The notes: generated by a model from the sequence alone, not told the origin. Shown: positions 28,849 through 38,847, counted from the stretch's first letter. The stretch: 64,000 nucleotides of DNA from Myroides guanonis (GCF_900114085.1 NZ_FORU01000007.1:62001-126000), one strand, 5' to 3'. Numbers and translations: made by a program.

Positions 28849-28878
28849 AGTAAATATCTTTAAAAATTACGTTATAAA

Positions 28879-31203
28879 TTAAGGTAAAACTTCGAGTTTC
28901 GCAAATCTAAGAAGTAGTTTTTTTATGCCTCCAACTGTAAAGCGGATTTCAGCTTTCTTATCAGCTCCTGCTCCCTCTAAATTGAGAATTTCTCCTTTAC
29001 CAAAGCGTTCATGCATTACTATCTGCCCCACTGAAAGACCGTAATCAGAAGTTGAATTACCTCCAGAAGTAGTAACAGCTTTCAATTTCCTAATATTAAG
29101 ATTTGGAGTAGCATTATCTTTTAAATATGCTGGGGGTGTTCCAGCTACAGGTTTTTGAAGACGTAATTTAGATTTGTCTACATCACCGAAGATATCACTA
29201 TTAATCTGTGGTTTATATTTATAGTTTGAATCAGGTGGGGTTAAATATTCTAAATATTGATCATCGATTTCCTCAATAAAACGAGAAGGTTCGCTGTCAA
29301 CTAATTTTCCCCAACGATAGCGTGACTGTGCGTATGTTAAATAAGCTTGATGTTCGGCACGAGTTAAAGCAACATAAAACAACCTGCGTTCTTCTTCAAG
29401 TTCACTACGTGTGTTCATACTCATTGCACTAGGAAAAAGATCTTCTTCCATACCTACGCAAAATACCGTAGGAAATTCTAAACCTTTTGCTAAATGAATA
29501 GTCATAAGAGCTACTCTATCGTCATCTCCAGTATCGTTATCCAGATCTGTAGCTAAAGCCACATCTTCCAAAAATTCAGATAATGCACCTCTAGCACCAT
29601 CAACCTGTTGCTGACCTTCGGTAAAGTCTTTAATACCATTTAAAAGTTCCTCTATATTTTCCATTCGGGCAATACCTTCTGGAGAAGCATCCTTTCTAAG
29701 TTCCTGAACCAAACCTGTTTTTTTGGTTACATGCTCAGTCATTTGATAGGCATCTTGAGTTTGATCTAATACTTGAAAACTTCTAATCATCGTAACAAAA
29801 TCTGTCAATTTGTTACGTGTACCTGCAGTAATTTTTAAATCAATCTTATCAATATGTTCCATAATTTCAAAAATGGAACGCTTGTAATGATTTGCGGCAA
29901 TTGTAAGTTTATCAAGTGTAGTGTTACCAATTCCCCTAGCAGGATAATTAATAACACGAACAAGAGCTTCCTCATCCTTTGGATTAATAATTAAACGTAA
30001 ATAATATAAAACATCTTTTATTTCTTTCCTTTGATAGAATGATAGGCCTCCGTAAATCCTATATGGAATATCTCGTTTTCTCAAAGCATCTTCCATAGCC
30101 CTGGACTGAGCATTTGTACGATATAAAATTGCAAATTCACTATTCATTTTTTGGTTGTACATTTTCTCTTCAAAAATAGTACTCGCAACAAACCTACCCT
30201 CTTCACCATCTGTGAGTGAACGATGTACTTTTATTTTAGGACCAAAATCATTAGCAGTCCAAACAACTTTGTCTAACTTAACTTTATTCTTATCAATAAT
30301 AGTATTAGCAGCTTCTACTATATTCTTAGTAGAACGATAATTTTGTTCTAAACGATATGTTTGTACATTTTCATAATCCTTTTGAAAATTCAAAATATTA
30401 TTGATGTTTGCCCCACGGAAAGCATAAATACTTTGAGCATCATCTCCAACAACGCAAATATTTTGAAAGCGATCAGATAAAGCTCTAACAATTAAATACT
30501 GAGAGTGATTAGTATCCTGATACTCATCTACGAGAATATAACGAAATCTATCTTGATATTTCATTAGAACTTCTGGAAAACGCGTTAAGAGTTCGTTCGT
30601 TTTTAAAAGTAAATCATCAAAATCCATTGCTCCAGATTTAAAGCACCTTTCAACATAATTTTGATAGATTTCCCCCATACGCGGTTTTTTACTCATAGCA
30701 TCAGCCTCCTGAAGTTCAGGATTCTCGAAGTAAGCTTTAACTGTTATTAAGCTATTTTTAAAATTAGATATTCTACTTAAAACCTGTTTAGGTTTATAAA
30801 CATCTCTATCCAATTGCATCTCTTTAATAATTTGACTTATTAAACGAGCACTATCTTGAGAGTCATAAATAGTAAAGTTACTAGGATAGCCTAATTTGTC
30901 AGCTTCAGCACGAAGAATTTTAGCAAAAACAGAGTGAAAAGTCCCCATCCACAAGTTCTTAGCCTCAGAATTACCAACAATTTGAGCAATCCTACTCTTC
31001 ATCTCCCTAGCAGCTTTGTTTGTAAAGGTTAGAGATAAAATATTAAAAGCATCCACCCCTTGATGCATTAAATAAGCAATACGAAGAGTCAACACACGAG
31101 TCTTCCCAGAGCCTGCTCCAGCAATAACAATCATAGGTCCATCTTTCTGTAACACAGGTGCTCTTTGAGCCTCATTCAACTGATTAATATAATTCTCCAT
31201 CAT
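28879..31203 (-). CDS. UvrD/PcrA/Rep-type ATP-dependent DNA helicase
   Basis: A 774-residue superfamily 1A 3'-5' helicase. Walker A AGAGSGKT, motif Ia TFTNKAAREMK, the DEYQDTN Walker B, motif III GDDAQSIYAFRGA, motif IV QNYRST, motif V/VI LMTIHLAKGLEFPTVF and YVALTRAEH are all present, and the C-terminus has the tudor-like GQIVMHERFGKGEIL of PcrA/UvrD. It should act in excision repair and replication restart. I chose the ATG at 31203 (an ATG at 31200 is adjacent): a longer frame from 31224 would overlap the -7 box. The Sua5-like gene follows after 30 bases. Confidence 0.93.
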   Translation of the reverse strand: MMENYINQLNEAQRAPVLQKDGPMIVIAGAGSGKTRVLTLRIAYLMHQGVDAFNILSLTFTNKAAREMKSRIAQIVGNSEAKNLWMGTFHSVFAKILRAEADKLGYPSNFTIYDSQDSARLISQIIKEMQLDRDVYKPKQVLSRISNFKNSLITVKAYFENPELQEADAMSKKPRMGEIYQNYVERCFKSGAMDFDDLLLKTNELLTRFPEVLMKYQDRFRYILVDEYQDTNHSQYLIVRALSDRFQNICVVGDDAQSIYAFRGANINNILNFQKDYENVQTYRLEQNYRSTKNIVEAANTIIDKNKVKLDKVVWTANDFGPKIKVHRSLTDGEEGRFVASTIFEEKMYNQKMNSEFAILYRTNAQSRAMEDALRKRDIPYRIYGGLSFYQRKEIKDVLYYLRLIINPKDEEALVRVINYPARGIGNTTLDKLTIAANHYKRSIFEIMEHIDKIDLKITAGTRNKLTDFVTMIRSFQVLDQTQDAYQMTEHVTKKTGLVQELRKDASPEGIARMENIEELLNGIKDFTEGQQQVDGARGALSEFLEDVALATDLDNDTGDDDRVALMTIHLAKGLEFPTVFCVGMEEDLFPSAMSMNTRSELEEERRLFYVALTRAEHQAYLTYAQSRYRWGKLVDSEPSRFIEEIDDQYLEYLTPPDSNYKYKPQINSDIFGDVDKSKLRLQKPVAGTPPAYLKDNATPNLNIRKLKAVTTSGGNSTSDYGLSVGQIVMHERFGKGEILNLEGAGADKKAEIRFTVGGIKKLLLRFAKLEVLP

Positions 31204-31221
31204 AACTTTATCCAAAAAAGT

Positions 31222-31252
31222 CAAAATTACTATACTTAGTAGTTTATAACAA
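31222..31252 (-). promoter_or_regulatory. Promoter of the UvrD-type helicase gene
   Basis: TTG (31252-31250), a 20-base spacer and TAATTTTG (31229-31222) on the minus strand, 18 bases before the chosen ATG. Confidence 0.72.
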
Positions 31253-31325
31253 GCTTTTAGTCTTAATAAAAAGGATTTGATACTCTAAGATTTTATCCTT
31301 TATTTTACATTAAATTAAATCACCC

Positions 31326-31850
31326 ATGAAACTAGATTTTATCCTGCAATTAGCTGCATATACAATACCAGCATTAGTAACAGCAGCTATTTCCTATATT
31401 TATTTTTCTGAGCTATTGAAAAGACAATCAAAAAAAGATGCTTTTTTACTACATCAAAAAGGACAGATAGATATATTGCCTATAAAATTACAAGCCTATG
31501 AAAGATTTACTATTTTATTAGAACGAATAGATTTAAGTAAAATAGTATTGCGAGTGGCTCCAATTTCGAATGATAAAACTGCTTATCAAGTATTGTTAAT
31601 TCAACACATAGAACAAGAATTTGAATACAACTTATCACAACAAATATACATATCAAAAGAACTTTGGAATATACTTTCAAATATTAAAAACAGTATTATT
31701 TTACAAATACAATCAACAGCATCGATTAATACTATATCAGATGCTGATTCATTGAGAAAAAACTTAATAAACTATAAAGTTGATAGCACGACATCTGTAG
31801 AAGTTGGCCTACTAGCAATAAAAGAAGAGGTGAATTTCTATACAAAATAA
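31326..31850 (+). CDS. Membrane-anchored hypothetical protein
   Basis: A 174-residue protein with one N-terminal membrane helix (about 7-28) and a mostly helical cytosolic part rich in charged residues (KSSKKDAFLLHQKGQ-like linker, then YERFTILLERIDL). I recognise the general type as a family widespread in Flavobacteriaceae without known function, but cannot assign a domain with certainty. It stands alone, divergent from the helicase gene and 65 bases upstream of a lipoprotein gene on the same strand. Confidence 0.7.
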   Translation: MKLDFILQLAAYTIPALVTAAISYIYFSELLKRQSKKDAFLLHQKGQIDILPIKLQAYERFTILLERIDLSKIVLRVAPISNDKTAYQVLLIQHIEQEFEYNLSQQIYISKELWNILSNIKNSIILQIQSTASINTISDADSLRKNLINYKVDSTTSVEVGLLAIKEEVNFYTK

Positions 31851-31915
31851 AACTTTTTTTATAGATTTAGTACTATAAATAAAAAGCATCTCCAAATTTG
31901 AAAAAGAAAAAAGTA

Positions 31916-32704
31916 ATGAAAATGAATTATAGAAACTTATTTGTAGCACCCTTTGTAGTATTATTGGGACTCACGTCATGCAAAAAAAATGATGAAAATA
32001 AAGTACCAATCGAAATTCAACCAGAAGTTTTAAACGCCTTATTTAATAATAAGTATCAAGGAGTTTTACCATGTGGTGATTGTTCAGGTATTGAAACTAT
32101 TATTGCATTAAGGGCGGACAGTACATTAAGTAAATTAGTTTTTTATAAAGATAAAGACTCATATCCAAAAAACTTTGATGGAACATGGAAATTGAAAGAC
32201 TCAGTCTTCGAAGTTAATTTTAATGGAGATAAAGAGTTTTATAAAATTAAATCAGACAGTCTAATTGCTCGCGTAGGATCCGATCTTAAGGAAGTGAAGG
32301 GTAAGTTAGCAGAGGACTATTTATTAGCTTTAAAACAGCCATTAAAGTGGGATGAAGTAGCAGGTACTTATATATCAGGTGACACTTTAAGTGAGTCATA
32401 CAAAAAGTTTGAATTACAAGAAGTTAAGAAAAATGATTTTAGATTGATGTATACATCAATAACTGCTTCAGATACCTGTACATTTAAAGCACGAGGAATC
32501 ATAGATAAAATGGCTGATGAAATAATTTTTCCTATGAAAACTATTGAAAAAGACTTAGAAGGAGATTTAAAAATATATTTTACAGAAGATTTTGCACATT
32601 TTAAATTGAATGACCTTGTTGATATTCCAGCACAACAATTCTGTGATAGTATTTCAATAAATTTAAATGGCAATTTTAAACAACAATCTAAATCAGAACA
32701 ATAA
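31916..32704 (+). CDS. NlpE N-terminal-domain lipoprotein
   Basis: A 262-residue lipoprotein. I chose the ATG at 31916; the open frame extends to a TTG at 31898 but the lipoprotein signal (NLFVAPFVVLLGLTSC) fits the later start. The mature protein has the NlpE-N hallmark GVLPCGDCSGIETII with its CxxC pair, followed by strands typical of the NlpE barrel, and a second beta-rich half. In E. coli NlpE senses lipoprotein and surface stress and was linked to copper; the role here is inferred. A DUF4197 gene follows after six bases. Confidence 0.8.
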   Translation: MKMNYRNLFVAPFVVLLGLTSCKKNDENKVPIEIQPEVLNALFNNKYQGVLPCGDCSGIETIIALRADSTLSKLVFYKDKDSYPKNFDGTWKLKDSVFEVNFNGDKEFYKIKSDSLIARVGSDLKEVKGKLAEDYLLALKQPLKWDEVAGTYISGDTLSESYKKFELQEVKKNDFRLMYTSITASDTCTFKARGIIDKMADEIIFPMKTIEKDLEGDLKIYFTEDFAHFKLNDLVDIPAQQFCDSISINLNGNFKQQSKSEQ

Positions 32705-32710
32705 ACAATT

Positions 32711-33517
32711 ATGAAGAAGAAATTTCTCAGAATAAGTTTAATTGCTTTTTTAAGCATTTCTACAACTCAAATTAGCCACGCCCAAAACTTAGAAGGTTTA
32801 CTAAATTTAAATCAAGATAAAGCTACAACAGCTTTAAAAGAGGCTTTGGAAAATGGAATCAATAAACAAGTCGTTAAGCTGACAGCACAAGACGGTTTTT
32901 ACAAAAATGAACTAGTTAAAATACTTTTACCAGAAGAAGCTCAAAAAATTGATAAAACGTTGAGAAGTGTAGGTATGGGGAAAATTGCTGACCAAGGTTT
33001 ATTAGTTTTAAACAGAGCAGCAGAAGAAGCAGTTAAAGAAGCAACTCCAATTTTTATTGATGCAGTAAAAAATATTACATTTACAGATGCTAAAAACATT
33101 CTTTTAGATGGAGGTCATGCGGCAACCGATTATTTACAAGAAGCGACAAAAAAGAGTTTGTATTCTAAGTTTGCACCTGTAATTCAAAATTCTTTTGAAA
33201 AAGTTGGGGCGGACAAAGTATGGAATACAATATTTACATCATACAATTCATTGCCATTAGTAAGCCCAGTTAACCTTGATATAACTGATTATGCAACACA
33301 ACAGACAATGGCTGGTGTGTTTAAAATGATAGCAGTAGAAGAAGAAAACATTAGATCTAACTTTGGTGGTTCTAGAAATACTGAAATTTTAAAAGATGTA
33401 TTTGGTTCCTTAGATAAAACTAAAAAAGAAGAGAGTAAAAGTCCTTCACAAAATAATTTAGAAGAAAAAGGTGCCAAAGTAAAGGAAAAACTTAAAAGTT
33501 TAAATTTATTTAAATAG
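32711..33517 (+). CDS. DUF4197 periplasmic protein
   Basis: A 268-residue exported protein with a cleavable signal peptide (about 1-25, ISHAQN) and the DUF4197 domain (about 28-240): ALKEALENGINKQV, ILLPEEAQKIDKTLR and ALFNSYNSLPLV-like segments are the usual landmarks. A charged, probably disordered tail follows. The function of DUF4197 is not known. It is coupled to the NlpE-like gene by a six-base gap. Confidence 0.85.
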   Translation: MKKKFLRISLIAFLSISTTQISHAQNLEGLLNLNQDKATTALKEALENGINKQVVKLTAQDGFYKNELVKILLPEEAQKIDKTLRSVGMGKIADQGLLVLNRAAEEAVKEATPIFIDAVKNITFTDAKNILLDGGHAATDYLQEATKKSLYSKFAPVIQNSFEKVGADKVWNTIFTSYNSLPLVSPVNLDITDYATQQTMAGVFKMIAVEEENIRSNFGGSRNTEILKDVFGSLDKTKKEESKSPSQNNLEEKGAKVKEKLKSLNLFK

Positions 33518-33633
33518 ATAACACTTAATAACAGATATATAACAACAACTTAACTGCTTCTGATTTAAATAATTTCGATATTTGCAAAATAGTTAATGAA
33601 TTTTAATTCATAAAAAGTTAGAGTTAGTTATTA

Positions 33634-33670
33634 AAAAAGCCGATTAGACCCGTAATCTAATCGGCTTTTT
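33634..33670. terminator. Bidirectional terminator
   Basis: Stem AAAAAGCCGATTAGA paired over 15 bases (33634-33648 with 33656-33670), 7-base loop, A and T runs in the arms; it serves the DUF4197 gene and the opposite metal-receptor gene. Confidence 0.9.
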
Positions 33671-33696
33671 AATTTTAAATAAACTACAAGTTCCTC

Positions 33697-34494
33697 CTAT
33701 AATCTACTGTGTATAATTTTAAAATACTCAAATGCTTTAACAACACGGGTTCCATACCATGAAAACATTTCCCCATCAACAAAAATTGTTTTTCCATGAT
33801 GCGTATGTCTTCCTATCTCAAAAGCATGTTCTTCTTTAAAAGGATATGGTTCGGACGATAGAAAAACTAATTCTGGATCACCATCAAGTTTAATTCTGTT
33901 AATAATGATTTCTGGATAGCGCTCTTCCCTATTAGCATAAATATTGGAGAATTTATTTATTTTCAACAATTCATTGATAAAAGTATTATTTCCGGCAACC
34001 ATAAAAGGATTCCTCCAAATAAAATAAGCAACATCATAAACAGGTTTGTCTTTTACAAAATTCATAAAATCCTTCTGAGCGAACTTAATTTTATCAATCC
34101 ATTTCTTAGCATCTGTTCTTCTGTTAAACAATACCCCAAAATCATTTATCATTTGATTATTGTCATCTAGAGAGACAATATCAGTAACCCATATGGGACA
34201 AATCCCTTTTAGTTCTTCGAAGATTTCAAAAGTATTCTCTTCTTTATTAGCAATAATAATATCAGGTTGCAAAGCCTTTATTTTATCAATATGAACCTGT
34301 TTAGTCCCCCCTATTACTTCTTTGATTTCTTTTAAATAAAAAGGATGAACACAAAATTTAGTAACCCCTACAATTTGCTCTTCTAAGCCCAAATCACATA
34401 GTAATTCTGTCTGTGAGGGAACTAATGAAACTATTCTTTTGGGAGTGTTTTCAAAAATATGCTCCTGACCTATTTGGTCTATCAATTTAATCAT
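33697..34494 (-). CDS. BtuF-like metal-receptor-fold protein without signal peptide
   Basis: A 265-residue protein of the helical-backbone metal receptor class (as BtuF, FhuD): opening KRIVSLVPSQTELLCDLG, then IGGTKQVHIDKIKALQPDIIIANKE and DGEMFSWYGTRVVKA near the end. Family members bind cobalamin, haem or iron chelates in the periplasm for an ABC importer. This one begins MIKLIDQIGQEHIFE with no signal peptide or lipobox, and no permease or ATPase gene is near, so it is probably cytoplasmic. It starts two bases after the pyrF stop codon and is therefore in the same operon. Confidence 0.82.
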   Translation of the reverse strand: MIKLIDQIGQEHIFENTPKRIVSLVPSQTELLCDLGLEEQIVGVTKFCVHPFYLKEIKEVIGGTKQVHIDKIKALQPDIIIANKEENTFEIFEELKGICPIWVTDIVSLDDNNQMINDFGVLFNRRTDAKKWIDKIKFAQKDFMNFVKDKPVYDVAYFIWRNPFMVAGNNTFINELLKINKFSNIYANREERYPEIIINRIKLDGDPELVFLSSEPYPFKEEHAFEIGRHTHHGKTIFVDGEMFSWYGTRVVKAFEYFKIIHSRL

Positions 34495-34496
34495 TC

Positions 34497-35312
34497 TTAT
34501 TTTTTTAAAATAGCAGCCATTTCATTTTGCAATTCTTTTGCTTTAAAACGTGCTTTATCGGCAAAGTCTATTCCGTTAGAAGCATATATAATACCTCTAG
34601 ATGAATTAATTAACAGACCAACACTCTCATTCATCCCGTACTCACAAACGGCGCGCAAATCACCTCCTTGTGCACCAACACCAGGGACTAATAAAAAACT
34701 ATTAGGTACTATCTTACGAATTTCAGCAAAATACTCAGCTTTAGTAGCTCCAACTACATACATTAAATTCTCGGAATTCCTCCATTGTTGGGATTTCTCT
34801 AAGACAACTTTGTATAATTCCTTACCATCCACAGATTGCGTTTGAAAATCAAATGCACCTTCATTAGAAGTAAGTGCAAGTAGAATGGTGTGCTTGTTTT
34901 TAAATTCAAGAAAAGGCTCTACGCTATCTTTACCCATATAAGGAGCAACAGTTACGCTATCAAATTGCAAGTCTTCAAAAAAAGCTTTGGCATACATAGT
35001 TGCTGTATTTCCAATATCTCCTCTTTTCGCATCAGCAATAGTATAAATTTCAGGATAATTCTCGTTCAAATATGCAATTGTCTTTTGAAGAGAAACCCAC
35101 CCTTTAACCCCATGTGCCTCATAAAAAGCAATATTTGGCTTATAGGAAACAGCTAAATCATGAGTAGCGTCAATAATAGCTTTATTAAATTCAAAAATAG
35201 GGTCTTCAGTTTCTAATAAAAAACTTGGGATTTTTTCCAAATCTACATCTAAACCAATACAAAGAAAAGATTGCTTTTTACGGATTTGTTCTACTAATTG
35301 TTGTGTTGTCAT
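34497..35312 (-). CDS. pyrF: Orotidine 5'-phosphate decarboxylase
   Basis: A 271-residue enzyme of the longer (type 2) OMP decarboxylase group, forming UMP in de novo pyrimidine synthesis. The catalytic motif DAKRGD (94-99, K96) and the phosphate-binding region [12 protein letters not shown] are intact. I chose ATG 35312 ([14 protein letters not shown]); upstream in-frame codons run back toward a hairpin. It is followed after two bases by the metal-receptor-like gene, and preceded by prfA with a terminator between; no promoter of its own is visible. Confidence 0.94.
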   Translation of the reverse strand: MTTQQLVEQIRKKQSFLCIGLDVDLEKIPSFLLETEDPIFEFNKAIIDATHDLAVSYKPNIAFYEAHGVKGWVSLQKTIAYLNENYPEIYTIADAKRGDIGNTATMYAKAFFEDLQFDSVTVAPYMGKDSVEPFLEFKNKHTILLALTSNEGAFDFQTQSVDGKELYKVVLEKSQQWRNSENLMYVVGATKAEYFAEIRKIVPNSFLLVPGVGAQGGDLRAVCEYGMNESVGLLINSSRGIIYASNGIDFADKARFKAKELQNEMAAILKK

Positions 35313-35330
35313 GTATCTAATTAAGTATCT

Positions 35331-35368
35331 AAAAAAAACCACACAATACTAGGGCAAAGTGTGGTTTT
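35331..35368 (-). terminator. Terminator (or attenuator) between prfA and pyrF
   Basis: On the minus strand AAAACCACAC pairs with GTGTGGTTTT (35368-35359 with 35344-35335) followed by a T8 tract to 35331. It ends only 18 bases before the pyrF ATG. Confidence 0.82.
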
Positions 35369-35386
35369 AAGTTGATGTTTTATTTA

Positions 35387-36460
35387 TTAAAAAACGTCGC
35401 TTTCTTGTAGTTTTTCAGTATTGCTAACCAATTGAAGTTCTTCGATTACTTTCTGAATATTTCCATTCATTACCCCATCAAGGTCATAAAGCGTTAAGCC
35501 AATTCTGTGATCTGTAACACGCCCTTGCGGATAGTTATAAGTACGAATCTTTGCAGAACGGTCACCACTACTAACTTGAGAATTTCGCTTTTTAGCATCT
35601 TCCTCTTGTTTTTTAGCTAATTCCATCTCATAAAGACGAGAACGCAAAACAGTTAATGCTTTATCCTTATTTTTATGTTGAGACTTTTCATCCTGACATT
35701 GAGCAACCAATCCAGTTGGTGTATGTGTCATACGAACAGCAGATTTAGTTGTGTTTACAGACTGACCTCCAGGACCAGAAGAACAGAAATAATCGATACG
35801 AACATCGTTCATGTCAATTTGTACATCAAACTCCTCAGCCTCTGGTAAAACCATTACTGTCGCAGCAGAAGTATGGACACGTCCTTGAGTTTCTGTTTGA
35901 GGAACACGTTGAACACGGTGAACACCAGCTTCAAATTTAAGAGTTCCGTAAACATCATCACCAGTTACTTCAAAAATAACCTCTTTAAATCCTCCAGAAG
36001 TCCCTTCATTAGCATCGACTAAAGAAGTTCTCCATCCTCTTGATTCACAGTACTTAGTGTACATTCTGTATAGATCTCCAGCAAAAATACTTGCTTCATC
36101 ACCACCAGTACCTGCACGAATCTCAACCATTACGTTTTTAGCATCCTCAGGATCTTTAGGAATCAATAAAAACTTTATCTCTTCTTCTAGTTGTGGTAAA
36201 CGTGATTTAGCTTCAGACAACTGCAATGCAGCCATCTCAACCATTTCAGCATCACTACCATCAGCAATTATTTCATTAGCCTCTTGAATGTTTCCTTTTA
36301 AGCTAATATACTCATCACGCTTTTCAACCAGCTGTTTTAAGTCTTTATATTCTTTATTTAATTGAACATAGCGCTTTTGATCAGCAATCACATCTGGTTG
36401 AATAATCAAATCAGAGATTTCGTCAAAGCGTTGTTTTATAATTTGTAATCTATCTAGCAT
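35387..36460 (-). CDS. prfA: Peptide chain release factor 1
   Basis: A 357-residue class I release factor that reads UAA and UAG and triggers peptide release. The catalytic GGQ is at 231-233 in [12 protein letters not shown]; the preceding [18 protein letters not shown] region and the C-terminal [19 protein letters not shown] segment are characteristic of RF1. Length is standard. It is the first gene of the minus-strand block that continues into pyrF; a -7 box lies at 36499-36492. Confidence 0.96.
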   Translation of the reverse strand: MLDRLQIIKQRFDEISDLIIQPDVIADQKRYVQLNKEYKDLKQLVEKRDEYISLKGNIQEANEIIADGSDAEMVEMAALQLSEAKSRLPQLEEEIKFLLIPKDPEDAKNVMVEIRAGTGGDEASIFAGDLYRMYTKYCESRGWRTSLVDANEGTSGGFKEVIFEVTGDDVYGTLKFEAGVHRVQRVPQTETQGRVHTSAATVMVLPEAEEFDVQIDMNDVRIDYFCSSGPGGQSVNTTKSAVRMTHTPTGLVAQCQDEKSQHKNKDKALTVLRSRLYEMELAKKQEEDAKKRNSQVSSGDRSAKIRTYNYPQGRVTDHRIGLTLYDLDGVMNGNIQKVIEELQLVSNTEKLQESDVF

Positions 36461-36491
36461 CTTGTCAAAAGATAATATATTTCTAAGGTTG

Positions 36492-36499
36492 CAAAGGTA
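36492..36499 (-). promoter_or_regulatory. Candidate -7 box of prfA
   Basis: TACCTTTG on the minus strand, 31 bases before the ATG and next to the end of the YceI terminator; no exact -33 TTG. Confidence 0.45.
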
Positions 36500-36535
36500 T
36501 AAAAAAAAGAGGAACTGTTTATAAGTTCCTCTTTT
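36498..36535 (-). terminator. Terminator of YceI-like gene
   Basis: On the minus strand a 12-bp stem (36535-36524 with 36516-36505), 7-base loop and T run. Confidence 0.88.
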
Positions 36536-36550
36536 AAATACTGCGAATTA

Positions 36551-37162
36551 TTATTTTTCAATAGTAACCTCAAATTCTACATCCGTCCAGGATTTACCTT
36601 CATGTAAATCTTTACAGATTTCATGCAAGGATTGGAAAGCTGGTTCAGCATTAAAATCTGCTATAATATCTATACTTCCTTTAATTACAACGATATTACC
36701 ATTTAATTCATAAGTAAGTTCCTTTGATTTCTCAATACCATTCATAAAGATAGAGGTAACTACCTTACCATCTTTGAATTCATGAAAAGTACCGTGAATA
36801 TCTCCTGTCATTTTTTCAAAGAAATATCCACTTAATTTACTATCTCTTCCAGGGTCATTAGAATTAACACTAGTTGTTTTAATTTCAAATGTAGCTCCAT
36901 TTAAAGCATCTGTAACTAATGCTGCATCAGGATGAGCATACGTTAAAGAAACTTCATCAAATGAACCTTTTACACCAACCTTTGCAGGAGTTTTAAAAGC
37001 TGTCCAAACAACTTTATGTTTAACAACCTCTTTCTCTACTTCTTTTGGAGCTTCTTGTTCCTCAGTAGTAATTGTAACATCTTCAATTGTTTTTGTTTCT
37101 TTTTGTCCGCATGATACTGCAAAAGCTCCTATTAAAGCTAATGCTAAAAACGTTTTTTTCAT
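36551..37162 (-). CDS. YceI-like lipoprotein
   Basis: A 203-residue lipoprotein: signal MKKTFLALALIGAFAVSC, an acidic linker (about 24-48) and a YceI lipocalin-like beta-barrel (about 50-203). Visible family strands are VVWTAFKTPAKVGVKGSFD, LSGYFFEKM and the closing WTDVEFEVTIEK. YceI proteins bind long isoprenoid or lipid ligands; the ligand here is unknown. Single-gene unit with its own terminator. Confidence 0.88.
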   Translation of the reverse strand: MKKTFLALALIGAFAVSCGQKETKTIEDVTITTEEQEAPKEVEKEVVKHKVVWTAFKTPAKVGVKGSFDEVSLTYAHPDAALVTDALNGATFEIKTTSVNSNDPGRDSKLSGYFFEKMTGDIHGTFHEFKDGKVVTSIFMNGIEKSKELTYELNGNIVVIKGSIDIIADFNAEPAFQSLHEICKDLHEGKSWTDVEFEVTIEK

Positions 37163-37249
37163 AATCTTTGAATTTATAGTTTTTGTAATCTAGTTGTAAT
37201 TTAAAATTATCTAACAAATGAGTTCTATAGCTACCCTACCGTCATTTAT

Positions 37250-38716
37250 TTAATTTTTTGAAGGTATATTTTTCAAAATCTCTAAAACAAAAGGCCAATA
37301 TTTTTGAACTGATTTAATGCTAACGCGTTCAACAGGTGAATGCGCTCCTCTGATTGTTGGTCCAAAAGAAATCATATCCATATCTGGATAATTAGTCCCT
37401 AAAATACCACATTCTAAACCAGCGTGACAAGCTACAACACTTGGTTCAGATTTATTCTGTTCTTTATAAATAGCAACTAATACATCCAAAATTTCTGATT
37501 TAGGATTCGGACTCCAACCAGGATAAGACCCGCTAAATTCAACTTCACATCCCATTAATTCAAACGCTGATCTTAATGAATTAGCTAAATCAAACTTTGA
37601 TGTTTCTACAGAAGAACGAGTCAAACATTTAATTGCTAATTTACCATCAGCTACTTCTACTTTTGCAATATTATTAGAAGTTTCAACCAAATCAGCAAAA
37701 TCAGCACTCATTCTGTAAACACCATTATGTGCAGTGTACATAGCTCTTACAAAAAAGTATTGAGCCATAGGAGGCATTACATTTTTAGGTGTTTCATCAA
37801 TTTTTTCAATTACAACTTCTAAATTAGGCTCAGTTGTTTGAAATTCATTTTTAATGTCATTGATAATTTGTTGCATATCAAATTCAAAAGCTTCATCGTA
37901 AATAGAAGCGATAATTACTTTAGCAACACTTTCTCTAGGAATAGCATTTCGCAAACTACCTCCATTAATAGAAGCGATTTGTAAACCAAAAGAATCATAT
38001 CCATCAAATAATAGACGATTCATTATTTTATTAGCATTACCTAGACCTTTATGAATATCCATTCCTGAGTGTCCACCATTAAGTCCTTTTACAGTAATTT
38101 GGTATCCTATAGATCCCTCTGGTGTTAATTCTTCATCATACTCAGCAGTTGCTGTTACATCTACACCACCAGCACAACCTATATCAATTTCATCATCTTC
38201 CTCTGTATCCAAGTTTAATAAGATTTGCCCCTCTAGAACTCCACCTTTTAGTCCCATAGCCCCAGTCATTCCTGTTTCTTCATCTATGGTAAAAAGAGCT
38301 TCTAAAGCTGGGTGAGCAATATCCTTACTCTCAAGAATAGCCATTATAGTAGCAACTCCAATACCGTTATCAGCACCTAAAGTAGTTCCTCTAGCACGAA
38401 CCCAATCCTCATCTACATACATATCAATCCCTTGAGTATCGAAATCAAAAATAGTATCGTTATTTTTTTGATGTACCATATCTAAGTGAGATTGTAAAAC
38501 AACAATCTTGCGATTTTCCATCCCAGCAGTAGCAGGTTTTTTAATAATCACATTTCCAACTTCGTCTTTTATAGTTTCAAGTCCTAATTCTTGACCAAAG
38601 CGAATCATAAATTCAATAACACGTTCCTCTTTTTTAGATGGTCTCGGTACTGCATTTAAATCAGCAAATTTATTCCAAAGTGCCTTAGGCTCTAAGTTTC
38701 TAATTTCGTTGTTCAT
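37250..38716 (-). CDS. pepD: Aminoacyl-histidine dipeptidase (PepD-like, M20)
   Basis: A 488-residue zinc dipeptidase of family M20C, which splits beta-alanyl- and aminoacyl-histidine dipeptides in the cytosol. Landmarks are the first zinc ligand in LQSHLDMVHQ, RGTTLGADNGIGVA with the bridging aspartate, the catalytic TIDEETGMTG, GLNGGHSGMDIHKG and the final CHAGLECG and GAHSPVERV histidines. The length is the family's usual 480-490. Single gene; -7 box at 38757-38750. Confidence 0.94.
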   Translation of the reverse strand: MNNEIRNLEPKALWNKFADLNAVPRPSKKEERVIEFMIRFGQELGLETIKDEVGNVIIKKPATAGMENRKIVVLQSHLDMVHQKNNDTIFDFDTQGIDMYVDEDWVRARGTTLGADNGIGVATIMAILESKDIAHPALEALFTIDEETGMTGAMGLKGGVLEGQILLNLDTEEDDEIDIGCAGGVDVTATAEYDEELTPEGSIGYQITVKGLNGGHSGMDIHKGLGNANKIMNRLLFDGYDSFGLQIASINGGSLRNAIPRESVAKVIIASIYDEAFEFDMQQIINDIKNEFQTTEPNLEVVIEKIDETPKNVMPPMAQYFFVRAMYTAHNGVYRMSADFADLVETSNNIAKVEVADGKLAIKCLTRSSVETSKFDLANSLRSAFELMGCEVEFSGSYPGWSPNPKSEILDVLVAIYKEQNKSEPSVVACHAGLECGILGTNYPDMDMISFGPTIRGAHSPVERVSIKSVQKYWPFVLEILKNIPSKN

Positions 38717-38749
38717 GTTTAAAAAGCTTCTAATAATTTAGTTGAACGT

Positions 38750-38757
38750 CAAAGTTA
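38750..38757 (-). promoter_or_regulatory. Candidate -7 box of pepD
   Basis: TAACTTTG on the minus strand, 33 bases before the ATG; a TTG complement lies 14 bases further upstream, shorter than usual. Confidence 0.5.
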
Positions 38758-38847
38758 AACATAAAAAGAAGCAAAAATTAAAGAATTCTCTATAAATTTT
38801 GAACTAAAAGACCTTATACTTCCTTTTTTACAAACCTCACAAAACAG

